In this document: positions 53,485-61,251 of the stretch, in pieces | Layout of the letters: the number at the start of each line of letters is the position of its first letter | Position numbering within the stretch: position 1 is the first letter of the stretch | Origin: an uncultured Campylobacter sp. | GTDB lineage: Bacteria; Campylobacterota; Campylobacteria; Campylobacterales; Campylobacteraceae | DNA length: 64,000 nucleotides | NCBI RefSeq assembly: GCF_963518785.1 | Contig: NZ_CAUQKJ010000007.1 | Location: forward strand, 59,129-123,128 | Direction: 5' to 3' | Made by a program: the position numbers and the translations under genes | Notes under the pieces: generated by a model | What the model was told of the DNA's origin: nothing | Database searches by the model: none | Seen by the model: only the letters and a program-made list of their open reading frames with translations

Positions 53485-54543
53485 TTGAAAATAGCGTTTT
53501 TTGACTCAGGCATCGGCGGGCTAAGCGTGCTAGCCGAGGCTTTGCAGCGATTTAGCGGGGCGGAGTTTTTGTATTTTGCCGACGAGGATCACGTCCCCTA
53601 CGGCACAAAAAGTAGGACCGAGATCGTGCGGCTAAGCCTCGATGCGGTCGGGTTTTTGGTCTCGCGCGGCGCGGAGGGGGTCGTCGTTGCTTGCAATACC
53701 GCCACGAGCGCGGCTATCTCGGAGCTTCGCGGCGCATTTAGCGTGCCGGTTATCGGCATGGAGCCTGCCGTCAAGCTCGCCGCGGACAGCTTCGGCGCGC
53801 GCCCGACGCTGCTCATCGCCACTCCGCTAACGATCGCGGGCGAGAAGCTCGCGTGCCTCGTGGAACGGCTGGAGTGCGAGACGTGGAGCCTGCCGCTGCC
53901 CAGGCTCGTGGAGTTTGCGCAGGATTTGGAGTTTGACTCGCCCGCGGTTCGGGCGTATCTGCGCCAGGAGCTCGGTAAATTTGAGCTCGCGCGCCTCGGT
54001 TCGCTCGTGCTTGGTTGCACGCATTTTAACTATTTCAAGGACGTTTTGCGCGAAATTTTGCCGTCTCACGTACGCATCATCGACGGCATCGACGGCACGC
54101 TAAATCGCCTTGCAAGCGAGCTGGGCGGAGGGCTAAAGCTTGCGCGCGGGAAGGATTTGCCCTCGCGGACGGCTAAATTTAACACGGGCGGCGATATAAA
54201 ATTTAACGCAAATTCGCAAACGGGCGAGCTGGGCGCAATCCGCAAATGCGACGGTAAGCTGGCGGTCAATGCCCGCGACTTAGAGCAGTGCGACGAAGAC
54301 AAATGCCGCATGTCGCCACGCGCCGTAGATGCGAATTCACAGCTCAAGCTTTATTCTCGAGGCGGCGCGGATTTGTCCTTAGAATTTGAGCCGCGAAGCG
54401 AAGAGGCGGGTATTTCGCGAGTGAATTATCCAAACGGCAACAGCGTGGAATATTTTTATTCGGGCAGAGCGCTAGATGCGGCGCAATTACGCAAGGTGGG
54501 ATTGTTTTTAAAGCGGCTCGATGCGATGCGAGCAATCGACTAG
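53485..54543 (+). CDS. murI: Glutamate racemase with an ~85-residue insertion near the C-terminus
   Basis: Makes D-glutamate for peptidoglycan. Start TTG 53485 (MKIAFFDSGIGGLSV) is chosen by the promoter position. Catalytic cysteines are in VACNTATS (about 70) and LGCTHFNYF (about 178). After IDGIDGTLNRLASELG the normal protein ends within about 25 residues; here a hydrophilic stretch (NTGGDIKFNANSQTGELG, LEQCDEDKCRMSPRAVD, LEFEPRSEEAG) comes first, followed by the expected VEYFYSGRALDA. The total is 352 residues against about 250. The insertion is far from the active site. Confidence 0.92.
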   Translation: MKIAFFDSGIGGLSVLAEALQRFSGAEFLYFADEDHVPYGTKSRTEIVRLSLDAVGFLVSRGAEGVVVACNTATSAAISELRGAFSVPVIGMEPAVKLAADSFGARPTLLIATPLTIAGEKLACLVERLECETWSLPLPRLVEFAQDLEFDSPAVRAYLRQELGKFELARLGSLVLGCTHFNYFKDVLREILPSHVRIIDGIDGTLNRLASELGGGLKLARGKDLPSRTAKFNTGGDIKFNANSQTGELGAIRKCDGKLAVNARDLEQCDEDKCRMSPRAVDANSQLKLYSRGGADLSLEFEPRSEEAGISRVNYPNGNSVEYFYSGRALDAAQLRKVGLFLKRLDAMRAID

Positions 54544-55399
54544 GCTACGCACCTGTGAGCCGCAGCGTGGGTTAAAATTTTATCGCATCGCGGATCGCAC
54601 CACGCAAATTAAAATTCTAGCGCATCGCAGATCGTTTCGTGAAAGTTAAAATTTTGATGCGCTATAAATCGCAGCGCAAATTAAAATTTTGGCGCGTCGT
54701 AATTCAGACTAAAATTTCGGCGGGCTAAATTCGTCGTTTTGTAAATCGCGCCGAATAGACTAAAATTTTGGCGCGCTAAAATTTAACTCGGCGATTTAGA
54801 AGCAGCTTCGCAACAGCATGTGAGCAATGGCACCTAGCCGTCGTCCGATGCGCGAAAGTTAAAATTTTACGGGGCAAATGCTGCCTTCCACCGCCTAGCA
54901 CGTAAATTTAAGATTTAACGCACAACGCCGCCGTCCAACTTGGAGCAGCATAGCGCGAGAAAGACGCCGTCGCTTCTTTAAATTTAATAGCGCAAGTCAA
55001 GATTGCTGTAAGTAAGGAATTCCTCGCGCTGTGCGAATTATCGCAGTAAATTTGAAATTTTAAATTTAAACCAGGGTGCGGATAAAGTGCGCGAGAGAGG
55101 TTAAAATTTAGTGCACCGCACAAACCGCCGCCGAGTGAAATTTAGACCAGGTGTACGGCGTAAATTTTAAAATGTTTAAATTTTAAGGCGCCGCGCAGCC
55201 CGTAAGTCTTTTCTGCGCTAGCCAAAAGCTCGCAGGCTTTAAAATTTGAAATTCCAAAATCCGTAAAGCAAGATTTCGCGCCGTATCATTTCGCGGGCGA
55301 GATTTATACTGCAAAATTCAGCGCCGCGCAGAGTGAATTAAAATGTATTAATACCGTAAGAGAGGAGCGGTTTTGATCTTAAGCTGATACCAAAATAAT
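54544..55399. other. 856-bp spacer with a ~37-bp tandem-like array
   Basis: No gene. Its left part is a repeat array (given separately); the rest contains further AAAATTTT and TTTAAATTTTAA motifs. Confidence 0.6.
54572..54715. repeat. Degenerate array of TTAAAATTTT units, period ~37 bp
   Basis: Units start at 54572, 54609, 54646 and 54681, with a looser copy near 54709. Each starts TTAAAATTTT or TTAAAATTCT and continues with variants of AGCGCATCGCAGATCGC and CGCAAA. Spacing 37, 37, 35, then 28. Confidence 0.6.
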
Positions 55400-55795
55400 T
55401 TATCGTGCTTGATTTTCCAAAAAGCCCCTTAATTTCATATTGCCATTAGCCTCTTTTGCATTCATCAAATTACTATACTCAACGCTATTTTTATCTGCCG
55501 GCTCTTTCTCTTTATATTTTTCTATGATAGCCTTAGCTTCGTCCAAGTGTTCCATATAATACTTGACCGAATACGCCATACTCTTTTCCTCTACGACCGT
55601 TTTCGCATTCACGCAATTTTTATAGGAGTTACTGCCATCTTTAAGAGTATTAAAATCGCACTTTGCTAAAACCTCTTTGGCTTCGTCTAGATGAGCATCG
55701 TAGTATTCTTTAGTCTTTACCTCTGTATCATCGCCGCAACCTGCTAATAAAGCAGCTAACACCCCCCCCCAGAGGAACATTTTAGGATTTTTCAT
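55400..55795 (-). CDS. EexN-like lipoprotein with in-frame G9 tract
   Basis: 131 residues with a lipoprotein signal ending LLAGC. The mature part has two related units, KEYYDAHLDEAKEVLAKCD and VKYYMEHLDEAKAIIEKY, and KNCVNAKTV, the pattern of EexN-type entry-exclusion lipoproteins (YY..HxxEA...C...CxNA). The start codon region has AAGGAG. The signal peptide codons TGG GGG GGG GTG form a run of nine G (55770-55762). At nine the frame is open; eight or ten would stop it early. EexN homologues occur on conjugative elements, but none is seen here. Confidence 0.75.
   Translation of the reverse strand: MKNPKMFLWGGVLAALLAGCGDDTEVKTKEYYDAHLDEAKEVLAKCDFNTLKDGSNSYKNCVNAKTVVEEKSMAYSVKYYMEHLDEAKAIIEKYKEKEPADKNSVEYSNLMNAKEANGNMKLRGFLENQAR
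55762..55770 (-). repeat. G9 tract inside the signal peptide of the EexN-like lipoprotein
   Basis: Nine consecutive G on the coding strand, codons 9-12 of the lipoprotein gene. Current length keeps the frame ON. Confidence 0.85.
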
Positions 55796-56065
55796 TTCAT
55801 TCTCCTTGTTTGAAATTTATTGGCATTTTACTACCCGTTTACTTTAAAAATTTTGAATTGCAGGCGCACGCGCCGTTTTAATGCGGCTCGTTAAATTCGG
55901 CTTTTAAAATTTGCTCGCACTTTTTGAAATTTCGCTTTAAAATTTTACTCGCGCGACGAAATTTTACAGAGCGGAATTCTGCGGGACAAAGCAAAATTCC
56001 TCCAGGCAGAATTCCGCATCGCTGCGGAATTCAAAATTTAAAAGCAAATTTAAAATTTGCGAGAG

Positions 56066-57760
56066 CTACTCTTCTATCTTTTTACCTGCGAACCGCACGA
56101 GAGCCCACGTAACGGCAAATCCTATCGGCAGCGCGATCCAGACGCTAAGGCCTAGCGCTACGGGCAGGTAGCCCGCTAGCACGGCGACCGCACCGACGGA
56201 TAGAGCGTAAGGCATCTGCGTCTTTACGTGCTCGATATGATCGCAGCCCGCGCCCATCGACGAAAGGATCGTCGTATCCGAAATCGGCGAGCAATGGTCG
56301 CCGAAAATCGCGCCGGTTAGCACGCCCGAGATATTTACGATCATATAGGCGTGGAGCGCATCGCCCGAAAGCCCGTAGTGAAGTCCCACGGCGTTTGCCA
56401 AAGGTATGGCAAGCGGCATTAAAATTCCCATCGTGCCGTAGCTCGTGCCCGTCGAAAAGCTAATGAACGAGCCCAGCACGAAAATCGCTACCGGAAGCAA
56501 GAATTTCGGCGTATTTTGGCTTAGCATATCGACTAGATAGCGCGACGTGCCGAGCTCTTTGATGACAGAGCTGAGCGACCAGGCAAGCAGCAGGATCACG
56601 ATCGTAACGATCATCGTCTTCCACCCCTTGATCCACGTAGAGATCGCCTCTCTGACGTCAAAAATTTTGCGGTAAACGCTCATAAATATAGACACGACCG
56701 TAGCAAGAAGCGCCGCTTGAAAAAGCGCGACCGACGAGTTTGCGTTACCGAACGTCGCCTGAAGCGTCGCAAAGCTTAGCGGAGCGGCTTTTGCGGCTGC
56801 TAGAGCGTCGCCTTCAAGCTTACTTAGTCCGCTAAAATAAAAGCTCGCAAATGCGCCGCAGATTAGCACTATAAGCGGGATAACGGCGTTTGAGGCTTGC
56901 GGCTTGACGCCTTCTTTAGGCTCTAGCGTTTTATCTTCGAGCTCGGCGATGTTAGAATTTTTAGAGTGGATTTCGCCGCTCGCCGCGCGCCTTTCGGCAG
57001 AGAGCATCGGTCCGAAATCTCTACGCATGAACGCCACGTAAACCACGAAAGCAAGCATAAAAAGATTGTAGAAGCGATACGGCATGGTTTGCACGAAGAT
57101 CGAGAAGGCGTTTACGTTTTGCACGCCGATCTGATCATATCCCGCTCTTATCAGAGAGACCTCAAGACCTACCCAGGTAGAAATTAGCGCGATACCCGCA
57201 ATCGGTGCGGCGGTGGCGTCGATGATAAAGGCGAGCTTTTCGCGGCTGACTCTAAATTTATCGGTGATCGGCCTCATGACGGGACCTACGATTAGTGCGT
57301 TTGCGTAGTCGTCGAAAAATACGAAAAGACCCATAACCCATGTTGAAATTTGCGCCGAGATACCGGTTTTAGCGCGCTTGCTAATCCAAAGAGCCACGGC
57401 TTTCGTGCCGCCCGTCCTGCTAATCAGCGCGACTACGCCGCCGATACAAAGCACCTGCAAAAGCACGCCCGCGTTGCCTTTGCTAGCCATCGAGCCCACC
57501 ACGCGCGCGACCAGATCGGTAAAGCTGCCCACAAGCGCGGAGATCGGATTGTTGCCGACGACTGCAAGCATATAGGTGCCACTAAAAACGCCGATGAAAA
57601 GCGATAAAATCACCTCTTTGGTGATAAAGGCAAGTGCGATAGCCACGACGGGCGGCACCAGCGTCCAGATGCCGAATAGCTCAGCATTATGCTGCCTGGT
57701 CGCGTCGTCTACTGCAAACGCGGCAACCGATAAAAACATTAGTAATAGAATTTTTTTCAT
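56066..57760 (-). CDS. NhaC-family Na+/H+ antiporter-type transporter
   Basis: 564 residues with about 13 helices. After an apparent signal-like first helix (MKKILLLMFLSVAAFAVDDA) come FGIWTLVPPVVAIALAFITK, VFFDDYANALIVGPVMRPITD, IAPIAGIALISTWVGLEVSL and FGDHCSPISDTTILSSMGAG, the signature blocks of the NhaC/YuiF group. A charged cytosolic loop (about 255-290) separates the halves. Exchanges Na+ for H+, or a related organic-ion antiport; members such as MleN exchange malate and lactate. Divergent partners are absent; the SDR gene lies 16 bases upstream on the same strand. Confidence 0.88.
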   Translation of the reverse strand: MKKILLLMFLSVAAFAVDDATRQHNAELFGIWTLVPPVVAIALAFITKEVILSLFIGVFSGTYMLAVVGNNPISALVGSFTDLVARVVGSMASKGNAGVLLQVLCIGGVVALISRTGGTKAVALWISKRAKTGISAQISTWVMGLFVFFDDYANALIVGPVMRPITDKFRVSREKLAFIIDATAAPIAGIALISTWVGLEVSLIRAGYDQIGVQNVNAFSIFVQTMPYRFYNLFMLAFVVYVAFMRRDFGPMLSAERRAASGEIHSKNSNIAELEDKTLEPKEGVKPQASNAVIPLIVLICGAFASFYFSGLSKLEGDALAAAKAAPLSFATLQATFGNANSSVALFQAALLATVVSIFMSVYRKIFDVREAISTWIKGWKTMIVTIVILLLAWSLSSVIKELGTSRYLVDMLSQNTPKFLLPVAIFVLGSFISFSTGTSYGTMGILMPLAIPLANAVGLHYGLSGDALHAYMIVNISGVLTGAIFGDHCSPISDTTILSSMGAGCDHIEHVKTQMPYALSVGAVAVLAGYLPVALGLSVWIALPIGFAVTWALVRFAGKKIEE

Positions 57761-57776
57761 TTTCTCGCCTTAAAAT

Positions 57777-58523
57777 TTAATGCTTTTCGATAAAAAGCCC
57801 AGCCCAGCTCTGCTGCGTCGCCATCGCCTCAATCACGTTGATATTTACTCGGTGCGGCATCGCTAGGCAGCTTAGCACGATCTGCGCGATATCCTCGGGC
57901 AGGATCGCATCGACCCCCTCATACACGGCCGCGGCACGCGCTACATCGCCTTTAAAGCGCACCTCGCTAAACTCGCTCTTACAGATTCCCGGCGCGATCT
58001 CCGTCACGCGGATACCGGTGCCGCGCAGGTCGTTGCGGATATTGCGGCTAAACTGCTTGATAAACGCCTTGCTCGCGCCGTAAACGTGGCTACCCGGATA
58101 GGGCCACGCGCCCGCAGTCGAGCCGAGATTGAAGATATAGCCGCTGCCGCGCGCGATCATCAGCGGCAGCACCGCCTTGGTCGAATACAGCACGCCCTTG
58201 ATATTCGTATCGACCATCGTCTCCAAATCCTCCACAGGCGTCTGTGCAATCCCCTCAAGCCCGAGTGCAAGGCCTGCGTTATTTACCAGCACCTCGACGT
58301 CTTTGAAATTTGCAGGCAGCGCACTCACGGCGTCAAACACCGCAGCTTTATCGCGAATATCCGCGGCGATAATGTGCGTATTGCCTAGCTCGCCGGCTAG
58401 CTTCTGTAGCCGATCTTTGCGACGCCCAAACGCAATAATCTTATAGCCCTGCGCGCTAAGCGCCCTGGCAATCGCCTCGCCAAAGCCGCTCGTAGCGCCC
58501 GTGATGAATGCCGTGTTTTTCAT
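57777..58523 (-). CDS. Short-chain dehydrogenase/reductase (YdfG-like)
   Basis: NAD(P)-dependent oxidoreductase. Start ATG 58523 (MKNTAFITGATSGFGEAIAR); the upstream extension contains no family sequence, and AAAGGGGATC precedes this ATG. Cofactor motif TGATSGFG (9-16), FGRRKDRL (Arg, suggesting NADPH), NNAGLA, catalytic Ser in NLGSTAG and YGASK (Tyr, Lys), then APGICKSEFSEVRF. About 248 residues; closest in character to 3-hydroxy acid / serine dehydrogenases of the YdfG group. It may be co-transcribed with the antiporter. Confidence 0.9.
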   Translation of the reverse strand: MKNTAFITGATSGFGEAIARALSAQGYKIIAFGRRKDRLQKLAGELGNTHIIAADIRDKAAVFDAVSALPANFKDVEVLVNNAGLALGLEGIAQTPVEDLETMVDTNIKGVLYSTKAVLPLMIARGSGYIFNLGSTAGAWPYPGSHVYGASKAFIKQFSRNIRNDLRGTGIRVTEIAPGICKSEFSEVRFKGDVARAAAVYEGVDAILPEDIAQIVLSCLAMPHRVNINVIEAMATQQSWAGLFIEKH

Positions 58524-58732
58524 ATGATCCCCTTTGCGTAAAATTTTAAATTTAGCGCAATGATAACGCAAAACGGATTTAGAATTTATGAATTTTATCT
58601 TGCGGCGCTGGAGCGGATGAAATAATACGAAGGCATTGGCAGGTCCTCTCACCCAAGCTCGCAATCGGCAGCGGATTCGGCGAGCGCACGGGCTAAATTA
58701 AAATTTTGCGCCGTTCGTTTGTCGCGGTTTGC

Positions 58733-58752
58733 TATAATTACCTAAATTTAGG
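58733..58752 (+). promoter_or_regulatory. Promoter with palindrome at the transcription start
   Basis: TATAAT (58733-58738) followed by CCTAAATTTAGG (58741-58752), a perfect 12-base palindrome covering the expected +1, just before the AAAAAGGCAAATG of the membrane protein gene. Confidence 0.55.
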
Positions 58753-58762
58753 AAAAAGGCAA

Positions 58763-59458
58763 ATGAGCAAATTTATACGATTTATCCTCGTTAGTATCTG
58801 TGTTTGCGCCACTTATGCGGGTCTGAAATATGCTTTTATACTCTTTATCACGTGGCTCATGTTTAGTGGGGTATATTTTGATGGACCGGGTACGCTGCTC
58901 GCCATACCGCTCACGTTTCTAAGCTCGTCGGTTATATTTGATTATTATTGTATTGCGCTGGGCTCTCATCTGCTCTTTTTATCTCTGCTTAAAGGGCGCG
59001 ACGTGAAAACGCGGTGGATTTTACCTTTATTTTTTCTCATAACGCTCGCGTTTTGTAGCTTTTGCGTCTTAATCGGGCACGAAGATTATCAGCGCATAAA
59101 CGCACTTTTTGCACTCTTGCTTATCTCTCCTTTTACGCTCATCGCATACGCCATCGTTACGACCGTAATCCTTGCCAAAAATAAAATTTCGGATTATTAT
59201 CCGGTCTTAATCGCGATAATTTTTGTGCCTATTCATGCCGCCAGCATAGGGATATGGGGATTAGAACGGATATATTTTGGAGTGTTTCTAAACGCGACGA
59301 TACTGGGGATTTTTTATTTCACGGCGAAAATCGGGCACGTAAATTTGATCGCACATAGACCCGTACCCGACAAAATGCAAAATTCTAAAGACCGCGCTAC
59401 CAAAACGATACAAAGCAGCGCGATATTTTTAAACGACGATATTTTGAGGAAACGCTAA
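58763..59458 (+). CDS. Multi-pass membrane protein of unknown function
   Basis: 231 residues starting at ATG 58763 (MSKFIRFILVSICVCATYAG), which follows a TATAAT box and a short leader. About six hydrophobic helices: CATYAGLKYAFILFITWLMF, LLAIPLTFLSSSVIFDYY, WILPLFFLITLAFCSFCVLI, NALFALLLISPFTLIAYAIV, YPVLIAIIFVPIHAASIGIW and FLNATILGIFYFTAKI, then a charged tail of about 40 residues. No family recognised. More A+T-rich than its neighbours. Confidence 0.65.
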   Translation: MSKFIRFILVSICVCATYAGLKYAFILFITWLMFSGVYFDGPGTLLAIPLTFLSSSVIFDYYCIALGSHLLFLSLLKGRDVKTRWILPLFFLITLAFCSFCVLIGHEDYQRINALFALLLISPFTLIAYAIVTTVILAKNKISDYYPVLIAIIFVPIHAASIGIWGLERIYFGVFLNATILGIFYFTAKIGHVNLIAHRPVPDKMQNSKDRATKTIQSSAIFLNDDILRKR

Positions 59459-60047
59459 ATTTTATCCCTTTTAGGAATTCTAAATGACACTTTCGTCGCG
59501 CGCTACAAGCTTATCTGCTTCCCGATAAATCTGAGCTTTACCAACAAAACCTTCAAAAACTGCGCCGTTTTGCCTCTTGACACATTGACGTCGCTATTTG
59601 ATCAAATTTATATCCAGCGCAATCTCGTCGTTTTTGATCACGCTGATCCCCTTATTTAGCACGTTTGCGCGATCTATTTGGCTTCTACTAGCGAGTGCAT
59701 CGCGAAGATGCCGCACTGAAATTTATTCAGCTGAGTATCCTTTTAAGAGCCTACGCCCAAAATATCCCTTCATACTCGCGTTTCACGCCGTCGTGATGTT
59801 AATATTTGGTTTTAATAGCAACTAGCTCCAATAAAATTTCATCTGTCACGCACAAGGTCTTTTGCGTTTTTCGATTTAAAATTTGAGTCGCGAGAATTTC
59901 GTTTACGGATACTCAGAATAAATATTGTGGCTATTTTATACGTGCAGAGTAAGATAAAATTTGCAGTTCTCAGGCGTGGCAAAATCACGCACCCCGTTTT
60001 ACAGATGGCAAAATAAAGCGCGTTGGAATCGGCCTTCACTTGAAATT
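59459..60047. other. 589-bp spacer containing a decayed small gene
   Basis: Contains the 98-codon broken frame at 59480-59773 (given separately). The remainder, up to the DJ-1 gene, shows nothing. Confidence 0.5.
59480..59773 (-). pseudogene. 98-codon frame interrupted by two stop codons
   Basis: From ATG 59773 the minus strand reads MKGYFGRRLLKGYSAE, TAA (codon 17), ISVRHLRDALASRSQIDRAN and VLNKGISVIKNDEIALDINL, TAG (codon 60), then RQNGAVFEGFVGKAQIYREA and a final TAG at 59480. The composition and continuity across both stops look protein-like, and single-base changes (to GAA and AAG) would restore it. No family recognised. The + strand frame at 59598-59825 is its shadow. Confidence 0.42.
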
Positions 60048-60590
60048 TTATTTAAAAAGCAAATCGGATTTTAGCTTGGAATAAACCTGCTCGCCTTTTA
60101 ACTCACGGACGATTTGTAGTGCGAATTCCATCGCAGTAGCAGGACCTTTCGAAGTCATTATATTTTGATCTTTTACGACATTCGCCGCATTTGTATAGCC
60201 TGGGTGAGCGATCTGATTTTCAAAACCTGGATAACAAGTGTAAGAGCTTTTTAGCACACCTGCGGTAGCTAGCGCCCACGGAGCAGCACATATTGCGCCA
60301 ATTTTTGTATTATTTGCATCAAAGTCACGTAGAATCTTACCGAGCTTCTCGCTCTTTGCCAAATTTTCGGCTCCGGGCAAGCCGCCTGGCAAAACGATCA
60401 TATCAAATTCCGAAACTTTTATATCGTCTAAAATTTCATCGGAGATCATCTCTACGCCGTGTGTGCCGCAGACGCATTTCTTATCCAGCCCCACGGATAC
60501 CGCATCAATATCCGCGCGACGCAAAATATCGATCAGACTTACCGCCTCGATCTCTTCAAAACCGTTTGCCAAAACGATCGCTACTTTCAT
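60048..60590 (-). CDS. DJ-1/PfpI-family protein
   Basis: 180 residues of the DJ-1/ThiJ fold: MKVAIVLANGFEEIEAVSLI with the conserved Glu, DMIVLPGGLPGAENL, the reactive cysteine in IGAICAAPWALA (nucleophile elbow, about residue 100), HPGYTNAANVVKD and ITSKGPATAMEFAL-like end. Reported roles of the family are protein/nucleotide deglycation and oxidative-stress protection. The gene lies 10 bases downstream of the cytochrome c gene stop on the same strand order (cytochrome upstream would be at higher coordinates), so they may be co-transcribed. Confidence 0.9.
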   Translation of the reverse strand: MKVAIVLANGFEEIEAVSLIDILRRADIDAVSVGLDKKCVCGTHGVEMISDEILDDIKVSEFDMIVLPGGLPGAENLAKSEKLGKILRDFDANNTKIGAICAAPWALATAGVLKSSYTCYPGFENQIAHPGYTNAANVVKDQNIMTSKGPATAMEFALQIVRELKGEQVYSKLKSDLLFK

Positions 60591-60600
60591 CTACGCTCCT

Positions 60601-61176
60601 TTATTTTAGGTATGAGCCCTGCTCACTAGGGGCAGTGGAAATTTCGGTATTCGCACTTCTGCTAGATGGGCTATCGTAGAGGAATGAATCGTCGCCCTTT
60701 AGATAAGCGATAATGTAGCCTAGCTCCGTAGCGCTTGTCTTGGCAGCGATCAGCTGCATAATATTTTTCATCTTGCCGCCATAGCTTAGATCCGTGGTGT
60801 ATTGCGAAATAGCTATCGAGATCTCCTTGGCATCCAGATCTTTGAGTTTACGCGATACTCCATAGGCTTTTTTTTGCCCGTTCTCGCCGTGGCAGGAAGC
60901 GCACTTCTCGGCAAAGATCGCTCCGCCTCTTTCTTTTAAAGAATTTATATTTCGATTTACCTTACCAATGTTAGCCTTGCCGCCTGCGGCAGGAGCGCTT
61001 TTGTAGATATTTACGGTTATGTTTTCATCTTTAGAATGTTTTTCGATTAGGGATTTTAGCTCTTTGGCAAACCCTCCTTTGGCTTCAAATACGTATGTAT
61101 CGTCGTTTGTGTTATCCGCAGCATTTAGAGCGAAAGTAAAAAAACATGCTAAAAAAGAAATTTTAAAAATTTTCAT
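60601..61176 (-). CDS. Periplasmic c-type cytochrome (monohaem)
   Basis: 191 residues. The signal peptide ends near LNA; an acidic/basic N-terminal part (KELKSLIEKHSKDENITVNI) precedes a class I cytochrome c domain: haem site KCASCHGENGQ (about 93-103) and axial Met candidates in YGGKMKNIMQLI. It ends with a Ser/Thr-rich tail SPSSRSANTEISTAPSEQGS. It would carry electrons in the periplasm, e.g. to cytochrome c oxidase or peroxidase; Campylobacter has many such proteins. Confidence 0.88.
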   Translation of the reverse strand: MKIFKISFLACFFTFALNAADNTNDDTYVFEAKGGFAKELKSLIEKHSKDENITVNIYKSAPAAGGKANIGKVNRNINSLKERGGAIFAEKCASCHGENGQKKAYGVSRKLKDLDAKEISIAISQYTTDLSYGGKMKNIMQLIAAKTSATELGYIIAYLKGDDSFLYDSPSSRSANTEISTAPSEQGSYLK

Positions 61177-61199
61177 AAAAAACCTTGGTTTTAAATTTA

Positions 61200-61228
61200 A
61201 AAAGGGCGAAGCAAAAGCTTCGCCCTAA
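61200..61228 (-). terminator. Terminator of the porin gene
   Basis: On the minus strand AGGGCGAAG, loop CTTTTG, CTTCGCCCT followed by TTTTAAATTT, a strong stem about 25 bases past the porin stop and before the cytochrome gene. Confidence 0.85.
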
Positions 61229-61251
61229 TTTTACCCGTATAAGGTAAATAA

